Assembly: GCF_047495875.1 (NCBI RefSeq)
Contig: NC_092461.1
Coordinates: 90,154,431 to 90,218,430, forward strand
Origin: Pithys albifrons albifrons
Taxonomy: Eukaryota > Chordata > Aves > Passeriformes > Thamnophilidae
Direction: 5' to 3'
DNA: 64,000 bases
Shown here piece by piece: positions 1 to 12,480 of this stretch (positions within the stretch are counted from its first letter, which is position 1; the number at the start of each line of letters is the position of its first letter). The translations under genes were made by a program, and so were the position numbers. The notes beneath the pieces were generated by a model. It was not told the origin of the DNA, did no database searches, and saw only the letters and a list, made by a program, of their open reading frames with translations.

Positions 1-490
1 GCTCTTTCCTTGTAGTGTTATATTTATATCAATAAAAAGTGATATGGAAATGCCAAAAAGCTTTAATTTTAAGTGCCTTTTGTGTTACACTAAGTCCAAA
101 TTTCCACTACATGAACAGAACAGTATAATCTGAAAAGCCCCCCCCTCCATTACTTCTGCTGAAATGCAGTTCCAAAATAACACTCTGCCAACAGTCAGAA
201 TCCTAACTCTAAATTCCCATCTTAAATTTAATTATGGTCATTTCACAGGTATTTGTTATTCTGCCAGCATTGTCCCTTAGCTGAACAGCTCTTTTCTTCC
301 CTCATGTTTTTCTCCCCCTCTTATACACATAGGCTATGGTAGATAAAACAGCAGTGTTAGTGTAGATTCCATCAGTGCCTGCACTCCCCATCAGTTTTAG
401 TGGCTATTTTTCTTTAATGCTCATGGCACAAATACCATGAAATGTATTGTGGTCATATACTTGGGAGCATCAAGAATGCAAACCAGGACT
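1..490. other. Unrecognised upstream sequence
   Basis: AT-rich non-coding DNA. No open frame with protein-like composition and no repeat I recognise. Confidence 0.5.
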
Positions 491-575
491 GGAATATCAT
501 TGAATCCTTATTGAAAGGGTTGGGTTGGAAAGGACCTTAAAGATCATCTAGTTTTGAGTCCACTGCAGTGGAAAA
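491..575 (-). mobile_element. CR1 LINE 3' end fragment
   Basis: Contains the reverse-complement CR1 tail signature GGGTTGGAAAGGACCTTAA followed by AGATCATCTAG. Short, 5'-truncated and diverged. Confidence 0.75.
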
Positions 576-1483
576 AACCTCCATCAAATGATATGCAACA
601 GCTTAAAATGGAAGATGCTGTACTTTAACAGCAGACATTTTTGCTCTGAGAACTTTTGCTTATGGTTGGAAATGAGATTTTGCACATATTTATCACACAT
701 GAACTGGTAGGTAAAGGGAGCCCAGAACACATTGGGAAAGGCACTGCAGACATACTGAGTGCCAGTGAATTCCACAGTGACACTCAAATACTTTAAATCT
801 GAAGGGAGTGCAAAGAAGGACTGGGAGATAAGACATTTATTTTTTAGCTTCAATCTGTGTTTTATTTTGTATTTCCCCATGCAATTACAGTATTATAGCA
901 AGGCATTAAATACTTTAAATACACTGAAAAATAATACAAGGATATTGGATAAGATGCTGTAATTCAATTTTACCTCTTCTAACCACTACAGTGCTTTTAT
1001 TTTACTACTTTTCTTCTTCCTTCGCCAAGTGTGGAAATTAACATGAATCTCTATGTCAGTCTTCCCCTGCTGTGCAAGCAATTTCTAAACATCAGGTTGA
1101 ACTGCGTAAACAAACCGACCTTGTGCTCCATACTGCTGCAGCCAGGTCGTTTCCAAAATGTGAAGTAATTTATGTATAGTTACAGTACATTTTAAACAGT
1201 GCTGTAAATATGAGAGCAGTTTAAGGCTTATATTTTAAAACTCCTCTGAGTTGGGCAGAAGAATAGCACTTCAACATTTACATGGAGTCCATTTTCAGAG
1301 ATTCCTTGTAAAAAATTCTCAGTGACTGTGACTGAATCCTTGTAAGTGAAACTTTACTTCTAAAACAGTCCTTAGAATCTGTTTTACTTTTGAATTTTTG
1401 ACATATGACTGCCTCTCCCCTAAAGGATCAGAGAGACTTGCCTCTGTCCTTTGGTGAAGAAGGCTAACCATATTTTATGCAGT
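576..1483. other. Unrecognised upstream sequence
   Basis: AT-rich, no supported coding or RNA gene. Short open frames here have no recognisable protein signature. Confidence 0.5.
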
Positions 1484-2049
1484 TGTGGTGTTTGTGGCTG
1501 GGGTGGAGTTCATTTTATTCACAGTAGCTGATATGGAGATGTGTTTTGGGTTTGTGCTGAAAACAGCGTTGGCAATGTAGTGGTTTTCATTATTGCTGAG
1601 CAGTGCTTGCACAGCATGAGGGCCTTTTCCAGCTCCTCACCCCACCAGCCAGGGTGCTGGAGGGTGTGTGCAAGGAGTTGGGAGGGGACAAAGCCAGGAC
1701 AGTTAAGCCCAACTGACCCAAGGGACATTCCATACCATACAATGTCATGCTTAGCACACAAAATGGGGAGAAGAAGAATGGACATTTGTCTTCCTAAGTC
1801 ACCATTAGGTGTGATGGAGCCCGGCTTTACTGGGGATGGCTGACCATCTGCCTGCCCATGCTGAATGAATTCTTTGTGTTTCTTTGCTTGCATGTGTGGC
1901 TTTTGCTTTACCTATTAAACTGTCTTTATCTTAACCCACACATTTTTCTTACTTTCACCTTTCTATTTCTCTCGCCCATTCCACTGGGGGAGGGGAGTGA
2001 AGCAGCATCTGTGTGGGGCTTCATTGCTGGCAGGGGTTAAACCACAACA
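1484..2049 (+). mobile_element. Solo LTR of an old avian endogenous retrovirus
   Basis: The 566-bp block starts TGTGGTG and ends CCACAACA, giving TG...CA ends. Five-base flanks GCAGT and GCCGT match at four positions and look like a decayed target duplication. It contains the segment with CCAAGGGACATTCCATACCA that is common in avian LTRs, and a candidate ATTAAA poly(A) signal at 1914-1919. The TATA region is degraded. No internal retroviral sequence follows, so this is a solo LTR. The family name cannot be fixed without a repeat library. Confidence 0.8.
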
Positions 2050-2164
2050 GCCGTACAGGGAAAAGTGAAGTGGGTTTTTCTCCTTTATGTTGTAATTATG
2101 AGACCATATCTGATGTGCTGTGCTCAGTTTAGGGCTTCTCAATAAAATAAGTACACGAACAAAC

Positions 2165-2480
2165 TGGGGTGAACCCACTGGAGGGCCACCAAGATGACCT
2201 GGAGGCTGGAACACATCACATATGAGGAGGTGATGGAGCCCTCTTTGTCCAGCTGGAACAAGGGAACTCTAATGGGGGCTCTTCTGCTATTATAAGATGA
2301 CTGGGGCAGTTTCTTTTCAATGCACAGTAAAAGAAGCAAGAGGCAATGGTCCAACAACAGAAATTTTGATTGAAACAGAAAAAAATGTTTTCAGTGGGAG
2401 AGTAGTCAAACAATGAACCAAGCTGCCTATCCAAGTTGTGGAATCTTCATATTGGGAACTTGAGTGGACAAGGCCCTGAG
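2165..2480 (+). mobile_element. Old diverged CR1 LINE fragment
   Basis: Begins with the CR1 segment GGAGGGCCACCAAGATGACC and continues through decayed 3' UTR blocks resembling the usual sequence about bird-wide CR1 tails. It is strongly diverged, with no coding capacity. Confidence 0.6.
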
Positions 2481-3009
2481 AAACCTAATCTAACTTCCAA
2501 GTTAGATCTAACTTGACAGTTGGCCCTGCTGTGAGGAGAATACAGACCAGATTAGCTCCAGAAGTCACAATTGGTCTGTGGTTCTAACATAATCAGAGTT
2601 TGCAATATCACCTTGCCTTTGTAATCCTTTGGAAATACATGAGTCTCCTGGTGTTATTTGTTCTCAAAGATGATGAAGTGATTCTTTTCTCCTAGTGTTT
2701 TACCTCTTTCCTCTTGGGGGACAGTTGTTTTTTTTTCCCCCAGGCTTACTCTTGTGGCTCTTGCATGTTAAAATGGAAACTTTGCTCATGTTGACTTGCC
2801 TTTCCCTGGTGTCAGAATTAATGTTCAGCACCTTCCTTCCAGATTCTTGGTCACTCTGTAAAATGCCATCTGAGGGTGACAGAGGATGACAAGTTGCCTA
2901 CACAGAAGAGACGGCAGTATGCTCTCATTGCAAACAAAACTAAGAGCATACTGGGTTGTATCAGCAGGTGAGTGGCTAGAAGACAAGGGCAAGTTCTCAC
3001 TGACCTTTA
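2481..3009. other. Unrecognised upstream sequence
   Basis: No coding signal or repeat that I recognise; part may be further decayed CR1. Confidence 0.4.
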
Positions 3010-3265
3010 TTTGGTGCTAGTGAAGCCATACTTAGAATATAATATCCTGCTTCACCTACTCCCTGTCTCAGAAGGGATGCTGGAAAACTTGAGAGTCCAG
3101 CAAAGTGGCATGAAGATGGAAAGGAGCCACAGTGCAGTGTGAGAAGTTACAACTGGAGACTGCAAAAAAAGTCTTTGCTAGGAGTGTGGTGCAGCACCAG
3201 GACAAAAGAGACTTGGCAGTTTTCAAGACTCAGCTAGACAAAGGCATTGCTGACCTGATCAGCTG
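3010..3265 (+). mobile_element. Old diverged CR1 LINE 3' region
   Basis: The order of blocks (an end-of-ORF2-like part, then a segment with TTGGCAGTTTTCAAGACTCA) resembles an ancient CR1 3' region in plus orientation. Divergence is high and the limits are approximate. Confidence 0.5.
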
Positions 3266-6200
3266 TTGAAAAAATCTCCCTTCAAGTATGCAAGTGGACT
3301 GCATGGTTTTCAGAAGTCACTTCACAATATGTTTATATTTCTGTAGTTCATAGTCTCCTGTATTACATTGTTATCTCTCCCACTGTGTTCCCTGGCTACC
3401 TCCAGTTTCCCCCTTTTTTAGAGAGTTAAATCCTGTTCTTTCCAGAAAACAGGCCTTCTGATTCTGTCGGTTCTTTGCCCATTCTTTTCAGTGATTTACA
3501 CCTGTTCATCAGCTCAGATCCTCCTCCACTAGTGAGCTCTTTTGACCTGTTGGCATATGGTTTTTTGGGTCATGTAACCCATTAATGCATCTCTCCTTTA
3601 TTTAATCTCATTTAATAAGTGCCTGTGAATTTCAAATGTCTACACAGTCTCCTCTTTCCCTTCCTTTGCCCTCTATTTTCATATTGCTTTTTCACCAGTC
3701 CCCCAGCTGTAGTGTTAATCCTCAGATCTTTTCTTCTGTCTGGCAACACTTCATCAGTAGGTAGTTTCCATCAGGTACCTGTTCAAGATTAGAAAATATC
3801 CTACAGCTTCTGCATCAAGTCTTTTTCATGGGTGTTCTATTTTTAGTTGGATTTTATGCATTAAAGAAACTGTATTTTTCTGTCCCATGCCTGGTTCTAA
3901 TAGAAAGTGGAGGGAGTTTTTTGGTGTGTCATATTGAGTTAACAACAATCTGTGCAGGCATGAAAATTTATAGTAACTTCTGAGAACTATCAAGTTTGTG
4001 CAAGACGATTTTGCCGGACCTTTTAAAGATGTGGTGTATAAATTAGTTCTGTGAGTAAGAGATCAATTCAGATCAAATTTCCCTAAATTTAAAGAGAAAA
4101 TTGTACTTCCTTAATTTCACCCTATAAAAACATATTTTAATGCTCTTTATTTCTTCTCATTTATAGTCCCAGGACTTTCCTCAGCATTGGCTACTTCCAT
4201 TGTTACATCTCTGCAGTTAACTGGCCATCAGCTGTGATTAAAAGCAGAAAGCTGCAGCTGGCTCAGATGCAGGCTGTCTGTGTTACTCAGCTCACCCAGA
4301 GAAGACTGTAAACTACAAACTGCAGCAAAACCATGGATTCCTCAGACTCCAACCAAGCCAGCTAGCACCAACCATTGGAATCTTCTTTTTGATTTCAAAT
4401 TCAGTGGGAAGCTGAGAGAACACGCCACAACTTTTGGTATTAGTTGCAGTTCCCTAGATTGAGGAGATGTAACATGTAGCTAAAACAGATACAGCTGGTT
4501 TGAGGTGTGACAACACATGAGTAAGTGACACATTTCCAGTGCTGTGAACTCATCTCTATGTCAAGATTTCTATATATTTGTTGATTTTATCTGATATATC
4601 AGCTCACAGAGTCAGAAGATTGCAAGAAAACACCAAACTTTACCAATTTTACACATTGAGGACGCTGACTAGTCTTCTGCTCATGGTGTACCTTAAACAA
4701 ATCTATTTCCCTTGAGTCACTTCCAGTCGTAAAGATCTATTTATTGAACTGCTTTGCTCTTGAAAACTGGCAATCATAATATTTTATTTGTGCATGCTTA
4801 TTACAATAAGGTAAAATAGAAGAAGTTCATGCATCACATTGTCTCAACCCGTACTTATGGCTATTTATTTTTAGAATTGGTAGTTTGATGACAATTCAGA
4901 TCTAGATAAATCATCTAAAACCGAACACTTCTAGCCATCATTCACTGTTTTATTTGCTACATAATTTTATGTATTTTTCACTACCTTTATATTAGTAGTC
5001 TCACAATATCTAGGAATAGGACTAGAATATCATGTCACAGTATGGAGACGATGCTATTTGCAGAAATAGGAAGGATTTAAAAGAATTAGTGATGCTGAAA
5101 CAAAGCAGAAAGAAGAGTTTTAAAATCACCTTTTTTCAGCTGATGGTAAAATATAGCACAACTGAAGTATCGCTGTTTTTATTGCTTGCTTATTTAGCTT
5201 CATTTTTTCTTTTATAATGAAAATATTTGCATTAATTCATGTTTACTCTATCCTTTTTCTTTCTCAGTAAATGCAACCCTGTATAAACAATGACTACCTA
5301 ATGTTGCAGATCTGCTCTATTAGCTGGGTACCAAAAGCCCTTAAAGAATGTGTTGTAGTATAAGCTGCCATTTGCTTTCTCTTCTGACTTCTTTATGTTG
5401 TCTTATCACAGTTTTATGTACTAATTTTCTGCAAATCTTTGTCTTTGAAATATACAAACATAACTTCATCACAAAAAAGTAAGATAAGACACTGACCATG
5501 GGATTCTCAGAGTGATCCTCTTAGGGCCTTGTCCCTTTAGCATCATGATTTGAAAAAATTTCCATAAAAATACAAAGTGCTCATTAAGGGCATTAGGACT
5601 CTGACAGAAGCTTTTTTCTCACTTTTTGTGGGATCAGGGGATTTAAATTAGTTCTGTAAATAAAGAGCAATCCAGGTAAAGACACTCAAATGAATAAATA
5701 ACATGGAGAAAAAGGGGACCACTTTGTTCAGGTTAAAGCTGAATTCTTTGTGTTTTTTATGCTGAGTTGCTTTTCCTTCCCAAGAGAAAAGAATATATGA
5801 TAGTGTAAAAACTGCAGCATTTTTTTATTTCATACAAGGTTTGCAATCAAAGGACTGGAAGTATCAGGAAAATTAATTAAATTCAACGTAAAGGCTAAAT
5901 GTGCCTACAAATACATTTTTAATTGGGGGTATTATCTGTTCCTTTTTAGCTAAGGCACAACAAACAAATTTAGTGAGCAGTAGGAAGTAGGAATTAGATG
6001 ATTTAAAAACATGATAATGAACAAATGAAGATAATTCAAACAGGCAATCTCTGTTCCCACCTAATGATTGCCTTAGTTTTAATGTATCAAGTTAATATGA
6101 AACACAATTACAATTTTACTCAATTCCTACATGGTAAGCACGGTTAATTGCACAAGAAAATGAAGCAGTGTTTTGTAAAACCTGAAAGTCTTTCAAAGCT

Positions 6201-9200
6201 ATCTGTTTTCTGCAATTCTCTGCCAGATGAATACTATTACTTAACCAAATCATGCTTTTCAGTTACAGGTTTTAAAGACAACTGTAGACAATATGCTATC
6301 CAGTGCCTGAAATTAAGCACCTAATTGTAATATCCACTAAGTAACCATTATCAAAGAAAAAGATAGATATTGAAGAAAGAAGACTCTGCACAGAAGACTG
6401 CATCTTCAAATTTAGTTCTTTACTTCTAAATTTGCCCTGAAGGTCACAAAATTAATTCTAAAACCACAATTAATTCTAAAAGCTATTCTATGGTACTATG
6501 AGACATTAAAATATTGGTTACAAATTTGAATTTCCCAGAAGTGAAAGGATTCACAACAAAGCAGATATTTGAGTCAGGATTTTATTTTAAATATTTCCTC
6601 ACCAATAATCACCAGTGTTTACCATCTTTGAACTGTTGAAATGAGTTTGTGGAAAACACTGGTGAACCTAAGGCTATGTCTATGGCAGTGAATTAAATGA
6701 TACTTATTAGTATTCCCAGACACTGGAATATGTCTGGTCTGAAATTATTGTAGCAGTCCCTGGTTCGCTGTTGGCCTGTACCAACTAGTAGTCTCCCAAG
6801 CAATTCCCAGCTATGGTCTGAGAGTTACAATATCCCACAGGCCATTACCAGAGAAGGATTTGCATCCAGCCACCCTGTTCTGGAGGCCGTCTGTGTTTGT
6901 TTACTGGTGTACTTGTAAGTCAGTCCATGCCAGTTGGCTTCTGTGCCTGGGAATATTCTTGGAATGGTTTCGTTTGCTAGTACAGACATACTCCTCTCTT
7001 TTTCACTAGTGCTGACGGCAAGTAGGACGCTTAAGAAAAATAAAGACTAAGTCAAGGAAGTTTCATTCAGTTAAAATCACTTTTGATAACCATATCCATA
7101 AAGATGAGGTTTTTACAATGCAGGGTGGAGTTACATTTAAAGATAGAATATGCCAATATTCAATATGATAAGAAATCAGAAATGAGTGCCTATTACCTTA
7201 AGTAATGTCCTGGAAGCCAAGAGATCAGAGCATTAATTCTTGCTTCTGCACAGTTTCTCTCTTGTTTTGGTCAAATTGTTTACAGCCCAGTCTATAACAT
7301 CTAAACTGTTAGGGTACAGGATTACACTTCTCTCTGCCTCCAATACAATCTGTTTAAGCCTGCAATAAGATGATGATGCCCCAAAGAAGACCACCAAGAG
7401 CCCTGATTATAAAGGCAGCCCTTTTGCAAGTGACCTATTGTAAAGGTACAATACAAAGTTTACTTGCTCACTTCCTACTTGTAAGCACTTACTTTCTGAG
7501 GAAATCTAGATAGTTATCTTGCAATCTTGATATAGCTATGCAAGTCCCAAACAGAATGAGTTTTCAGACAAACCCACATGTTACCAATACCTTTGGGATA
7601 ATTTGAAATGGCTCCTCAGGACATGATGTTTTTGGGTTATCCTAACTTTGTCTAGTCCAAAAATTCTGGGCTTTGGATTCAACTCTTTAAGTCCAATTCT
7701 CATAAAATTTAGTTGTGCTGTGCTGAAATTATGGACACATAATTACTGTAATGTCTCTGGCTTTTAAGTCTCAGCTGTATTTACATTGCCTTGTTACTTG
7801 GAGCCAAAGTACCTTGGGGGCTGCCTGCATGTTGATTATCACTTTGATTCTCTTCTTGAAAATCAAGGTGCCTCTCCAAAAAAGAAATCTGAAGCAGAGA
7901 GCAGGACTGGCTCATACTTGAGCTCCTCCAGGCCATACAGACATTGCTTCAGACATTTGGTTCTTTGAATTCAAACATAATTTCAAGTCAGTATAAACAA
8001 AGCACAGTTCTAATTTCTCTTGTGTAATGTGGGTAGTAGCAGAGATTTTCTACTTTACAGGAATCATGGAGGATATTACCATTCTGAATTCAGTCAACGA
8101 TACATCAAGAGAGCCATACAAAACATGCAGCCAAAACGATGAAAAGTTTTTGGGGGTCCAGAGGAGGCTGCATGATGGAGGCAATCATGGATCACTGATT
8201 CTCAGGATCACTGATTCTCAGGACAGGCTCACACTGTCCTAAATCCTAGTGAAAGCTTCTTTATGCACCAAGTACAGCTGAAGGACAAGGTACTTGAAGC
8301 TCTGTGGCACAGGTAGCAGAGTGAAGCAGGAGCCAGCAAAGCAGGCTGGATGCCAGCAAGTCCCCCAGTGCTAGAGGAATTCTCAGCTGGGAGAACCTGG
8401 CTGCCTTCCAGCCTTGCTCATTGCTCATTTGCATATGCATATTTTCATATGTATATCTATATTGGAACTTTAAAAGGCATCATTAACTTACATATGTCTT
8501 CTAGTTTGACCAAGATCTTTATCTCATATCTAGTCTAGTATAGAATAAACCTGCAGCTGCCTGATCTGTGATTATGCCTCAGCTTTCACATAAACCACAC
8601 TGTTAAGCAATCATGCTGATAGAAATTTCTATGTCACTCAGAAAAAAATTAAGACTAAATATCCCCACAGTGTAGTAGTTGGAATACCTGTACTGGAGAA
8701 CAAATATAGGTAGGCATTCCAAAGATCTTCAATAACAGAAAATGTTCTTTCACACCTAGAACAGAAATAGGTGAGCAATGGTATTGGCTAAGGCAGAAGG
8801 GAAGAAGGAATACAAAACTAAATTTCATCATGAAAGTAGGTGCTAATTTCTTCCACCTTAATGCATCCTTACTTTACTAGTTACCAAGTGTTTCTAATTT
8901 AATTCCTTTTGTTAACTTCTTGTTCAGCCAGCTCTGCAGACAATTTACATTTATTACAACATACCTCAGTGACTTTCTACATTAGTTTTTTTTGTCCACT
9001 GACTATGCAGTTCTTCAAATCTCTTCAAAATTGTGTTTTGTTTCTGTCTTTTTGTAGTTTAGTCTCTTTTTTCAATCAACCTTATCACTTGTTTAACACA
9101 TTCATCTATAAAACAAATACAATAGGTTTTGTATAACACCAAATATTTATAAATAGGGTTGCTGTTTTCAGAGGTGTGATTTCAAGGTTTTCATTATGGT

Positions 9201-11689
9201 GCTGCTGCTAGTGAAAATTGCTTATAAGACAGAAAAATAGCCTGATTATTATATTGTAACTATTTGACATGGGAAAGAAAAATATTTGGAAAACACTTTT
9301 GAATAATAAAAGGGCTTTTAAGATCCACAACTGAGGATATCACGTGACGGTGCTGAAACTCCTTTATCAGATTGGTTTCACCCTTAATTACAAAGGCAGA
9401 GTTCACACTGACACCTGCTGTTAAGACTGCCTAGCTTTCCCCATTATAAGACCATTTTCAACTTGATTGTGAGGGCTGATCTTTTCTGGGATAAGTGTCA
9501 TCTTCAGAATTAAATGAAAGGTAAAAAGAGAGAATCAGTCTTTCAGATGAAGTTGTGATTTACAAGCATTACATGGGGGATAGCAGCTTGCTTACTTCAT
9601 GTGGACTCCCAGTTATTTAATTTTAAAAAATCAGTTATCTACAACCCTTGAACCAAGATCTTGAAAATCAGCATTTTCACTTACTGAAGTTCCTTAGAAG
9701 GGCCATACTTTGCTGAGCTAAAAAGCCCAGGAAAATCAGACAATACACACTGACTAAAGTGGCAGGGTATTACAATTTTGTACACAATGTCTTTGAAGAG
9801 TCTACTTTCTTTTACCTCTGACAAATCACCAGTAGTGAAAAAAGAGAGCTGGAGAAAGCAAACGCTGACTAAGAATGTAGGATGATGAGGACAAAGGTGT
9901 TGCAATGGGGTATATGAAACAGAAGAAGAATAGACAAGCTTGGAATGATGTGCAGTGCCAGTGAGAACTGAGAAAAGAACAAATATTAACAAGGAAAAAA
10001 AAGAAGAAAATAATGGGGAGGAGGATAGGAGGCAAGAGGCATTTTAATGATGAAGTATTAAATCACAACTCTAAAGTCTTGACACTTCTCTGATATTTAA
10101 AAACTGCCACAATTTTCCATCTCCTTCTTATGTGTCCACAAAAATGATAACACATTTTTTTTTACTTCTTTGGTAATAAAGTAATGATGAAGTTGAGTGC
10201 CAACAAGCTAGACAGCCAAGGCAGATAATTCCCATGGAAGATGAGCCTGCAGTTGTTCTAACCTTCTTCATGGAAAGTCGGCATCAGGTTCCTGTGCATT
10301 TGACTGCATATCTGGAAACTGAGTCCAAACATATGCTATCACGAAATCATTTGTTCTTCTCATAGAAGTGATATTACTCAATGCATGTTATGTAGGAAAT
10401 ATTCTTCATAAAATCAGGCTGTTTTAAATTACTGTCATCCCTAAAACTGGTATTGTTGAGTGCTCATCTGCCAAGATCTACATATGAAATTGTTGTTTGC
10501 TTTTGAATTAGGGTGATTTAACATCTTGTTCTTCTCATCATCCCCTCTGAATAGAATTTGGGATCGGAAAATTTGGGATTTTGACCCTGAATTTGCCCCT
10601 AGTTTTCTGTATGGCTTTCGACAATTCAGTAAATCCATCTGCCTTTGCTGTTACAACATCTATAAAACATACACGAGTATATGTGATCTATGAGCAACTT
10701 ACAGAGCTTTCCACATATGCATTGGAAACTACACTTTGGCCCAGGACAGCAGATGCTGAATGTAGAAAAGACCACAATTAACATCCGTAAATGGCAATCT
10801 TTGATTCCTTTCTTTGATGTAACACAGCTTGGCATTTACACTTTCCTTCTCCTGCACTGGCAACTCATGACCCCAGTATTTTGTGGTCATCTGTCACCTA
10901 ACTACCACTTGCAGTGACTTTAACCACAGCCCGCCATAAGTAGTCATAAACTGATTGGAAACTACCTGATTGTCTAAGTCCTTTAGAGTCTTAAGACAGA
11001 AAATAGATGAACAGTTGGTTTCTTTTCATTATTTAAATAAAGAAGAATACTAAAATAAACAATTGTTTTGAGGCTGAATGGTGTATTTTTGAGCTGGTGC
11101 AATCTTCAGATACTGATAAAGACTATAGAGAAAAATTAAATTCAATAGTTGTCCTCCTGATGTCAATTGGATTTTACTATGGGTTTTGTTTAGTTTAGAG
11201 CCCCAGAAGGTCATCTGAAAGCTTCATGTGTAATTGGATTCTGAAATATATTAAAAGATATTTTCTCATAATTTGCATATCAACAAAACAGTTAAATGAG
11301 TTAAAACAAAAAAATAGTTGAAAAATTGCAAACGTAAATGAGCATCAAAATAATCGTATTTTATTTAACAAATTCGTCAGTCCAGTATTTATCATTGAGT
11401 GGTTATCATACACCTTGCTAAGTCTCTGTGCACAGAACAGCTGAGCAGCATTCATTGAGTCTTTGGATGCTCTTAGTATCTCTATTTCCCTATTTATATG
11501 GTTTTTACCTTTTGACTTTTCCTTCAACTCTCTTTTCTTATTATGATAATTATTTGTTGTCCCTAATAATTTAGTTTCCTCCTGGTTTCTTTTTACGAAG
11601 CTTGTCCCTTGTCATCAAAAACATCTCTTTTCAGCCTCAAGAGTTGTGTCTTAGGTAATTTCTAATATGGAAGTTATTCTATATATCTG
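3266..11689. other. Upstream non-coding DNA without recognised genes
   Basis: AT-rich intergenic-type sequence of about 8.4 kb. I find no exon with both protein-like reading and consensus splice sites, no tRNA and no clear mobile element. Small items are a 16-bp direct repeat at 8189-8220 and a short A/G-rich stretch near 9990-10030. Confidence 0.5.
8189..8220 (+). repeat. Two perfect 16-bp direct repeats
   Basis: The unit GGATCACTGATTCTCA occurs twice head to tail without mismatch, indicating a recent small tandem duplication. Confidence 0.9.
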
Positions 11690-12480
11690 GTTATCCTTGT
11701 TGACCTTGACTAAATATTCTTCAGTGCCTTGTACTTTTTTGAGGTGATAGAGAAGGACAAGACCAGAACTGCACAACGTATTACAGACAGGGCAAACCCA
11801 CAGATTTGTATTATGGCAGAGTGACAGTCTCTCTTCTGTTCTTCATTCTTCTCCTAATGGTTCCTAATATTTGATTTACTCTTTTGAACACTATCAAATG
11901 CTGATGTTTCTGTGTGACTATCTATCATAACTCCCAACTCTCATTCCAGTCAGCTCATGTAAGTGAAATTAGGATTTCTTCTCTTTATGTACATCACTGA
12001 ACATTTATCTACACTGAATTTCAGCTGTCATTTTATTGCTCAGTCACCAAGTTTTACTACCCTGAATAAATTGGTATCATCAAACTTGATTACCTCACTG
12101 CTAACGTGCTTTTTAGGGTAATTTATAACTATGTTGAACAGTGAAGGCCCTAGCATAGGTACTGCAGAACCTCATCTGTCACCACCTTCTACTGTGAAAA
12201 CTGACCATATATTCCTGTCTTCTAACAATTTAACCATACAAGGGTCTTCTCTCTCACGACATGGTGTGAAGTTTCCCTAGAAGTCTCTAATAAGACAATT
12301 CTCATCAAAAGCCTTTTGGAAAAACCAAGTAAGCTACATCAAACAGACCACCGTTATCCACATAACTGTTGATAAGACTTCAGAAAAGCCAATAAAAAGA
12401 TCATTTTATCATGATATTCAGTTAATCTGTTCTTGATAGCTACTCTGCATGATACAGATGTTATGCTTGAAAAAAAATGC
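11690..12480 (-). mobile_element. Ancient L3/CR1-like LINE fragment (reverse-transcriptase 3' half)
   Basis: Read on the minus strand, the block order matches the 3' part of an old amniote CR1/L3 ORF2. Landmarks on the plus strand include CACTGAATTTCAGCTGTCAT, a decayed TGGTATCATCAAACTTG block and CTGTGAAAACTGACCATAT. Stops and gaps break every frame. The limits are approximate. It is older than the CR1 tails elsewhere in the window. Confidence 0.6.

Noticed and set aside
6720..6900. Stretch with a GTCTCCCAAGCAATTCCCAG segment slightly recalling inverted 5S rRNA-derived SINE sequence
   Set aside because: The resemblance is short, and control-region boxes of 5S genes are not in place. I cannot support a 5S gene or an AmnSINE call.
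8027..8242. Open frame of 71 codons with an acceptor-like TTTACAG before an internal ATGGAG
   Set aside because: No recognisable protein family and no donor-linked partner exon. It includes a 16-bp tandem repeat. I cannot support it as a gene.
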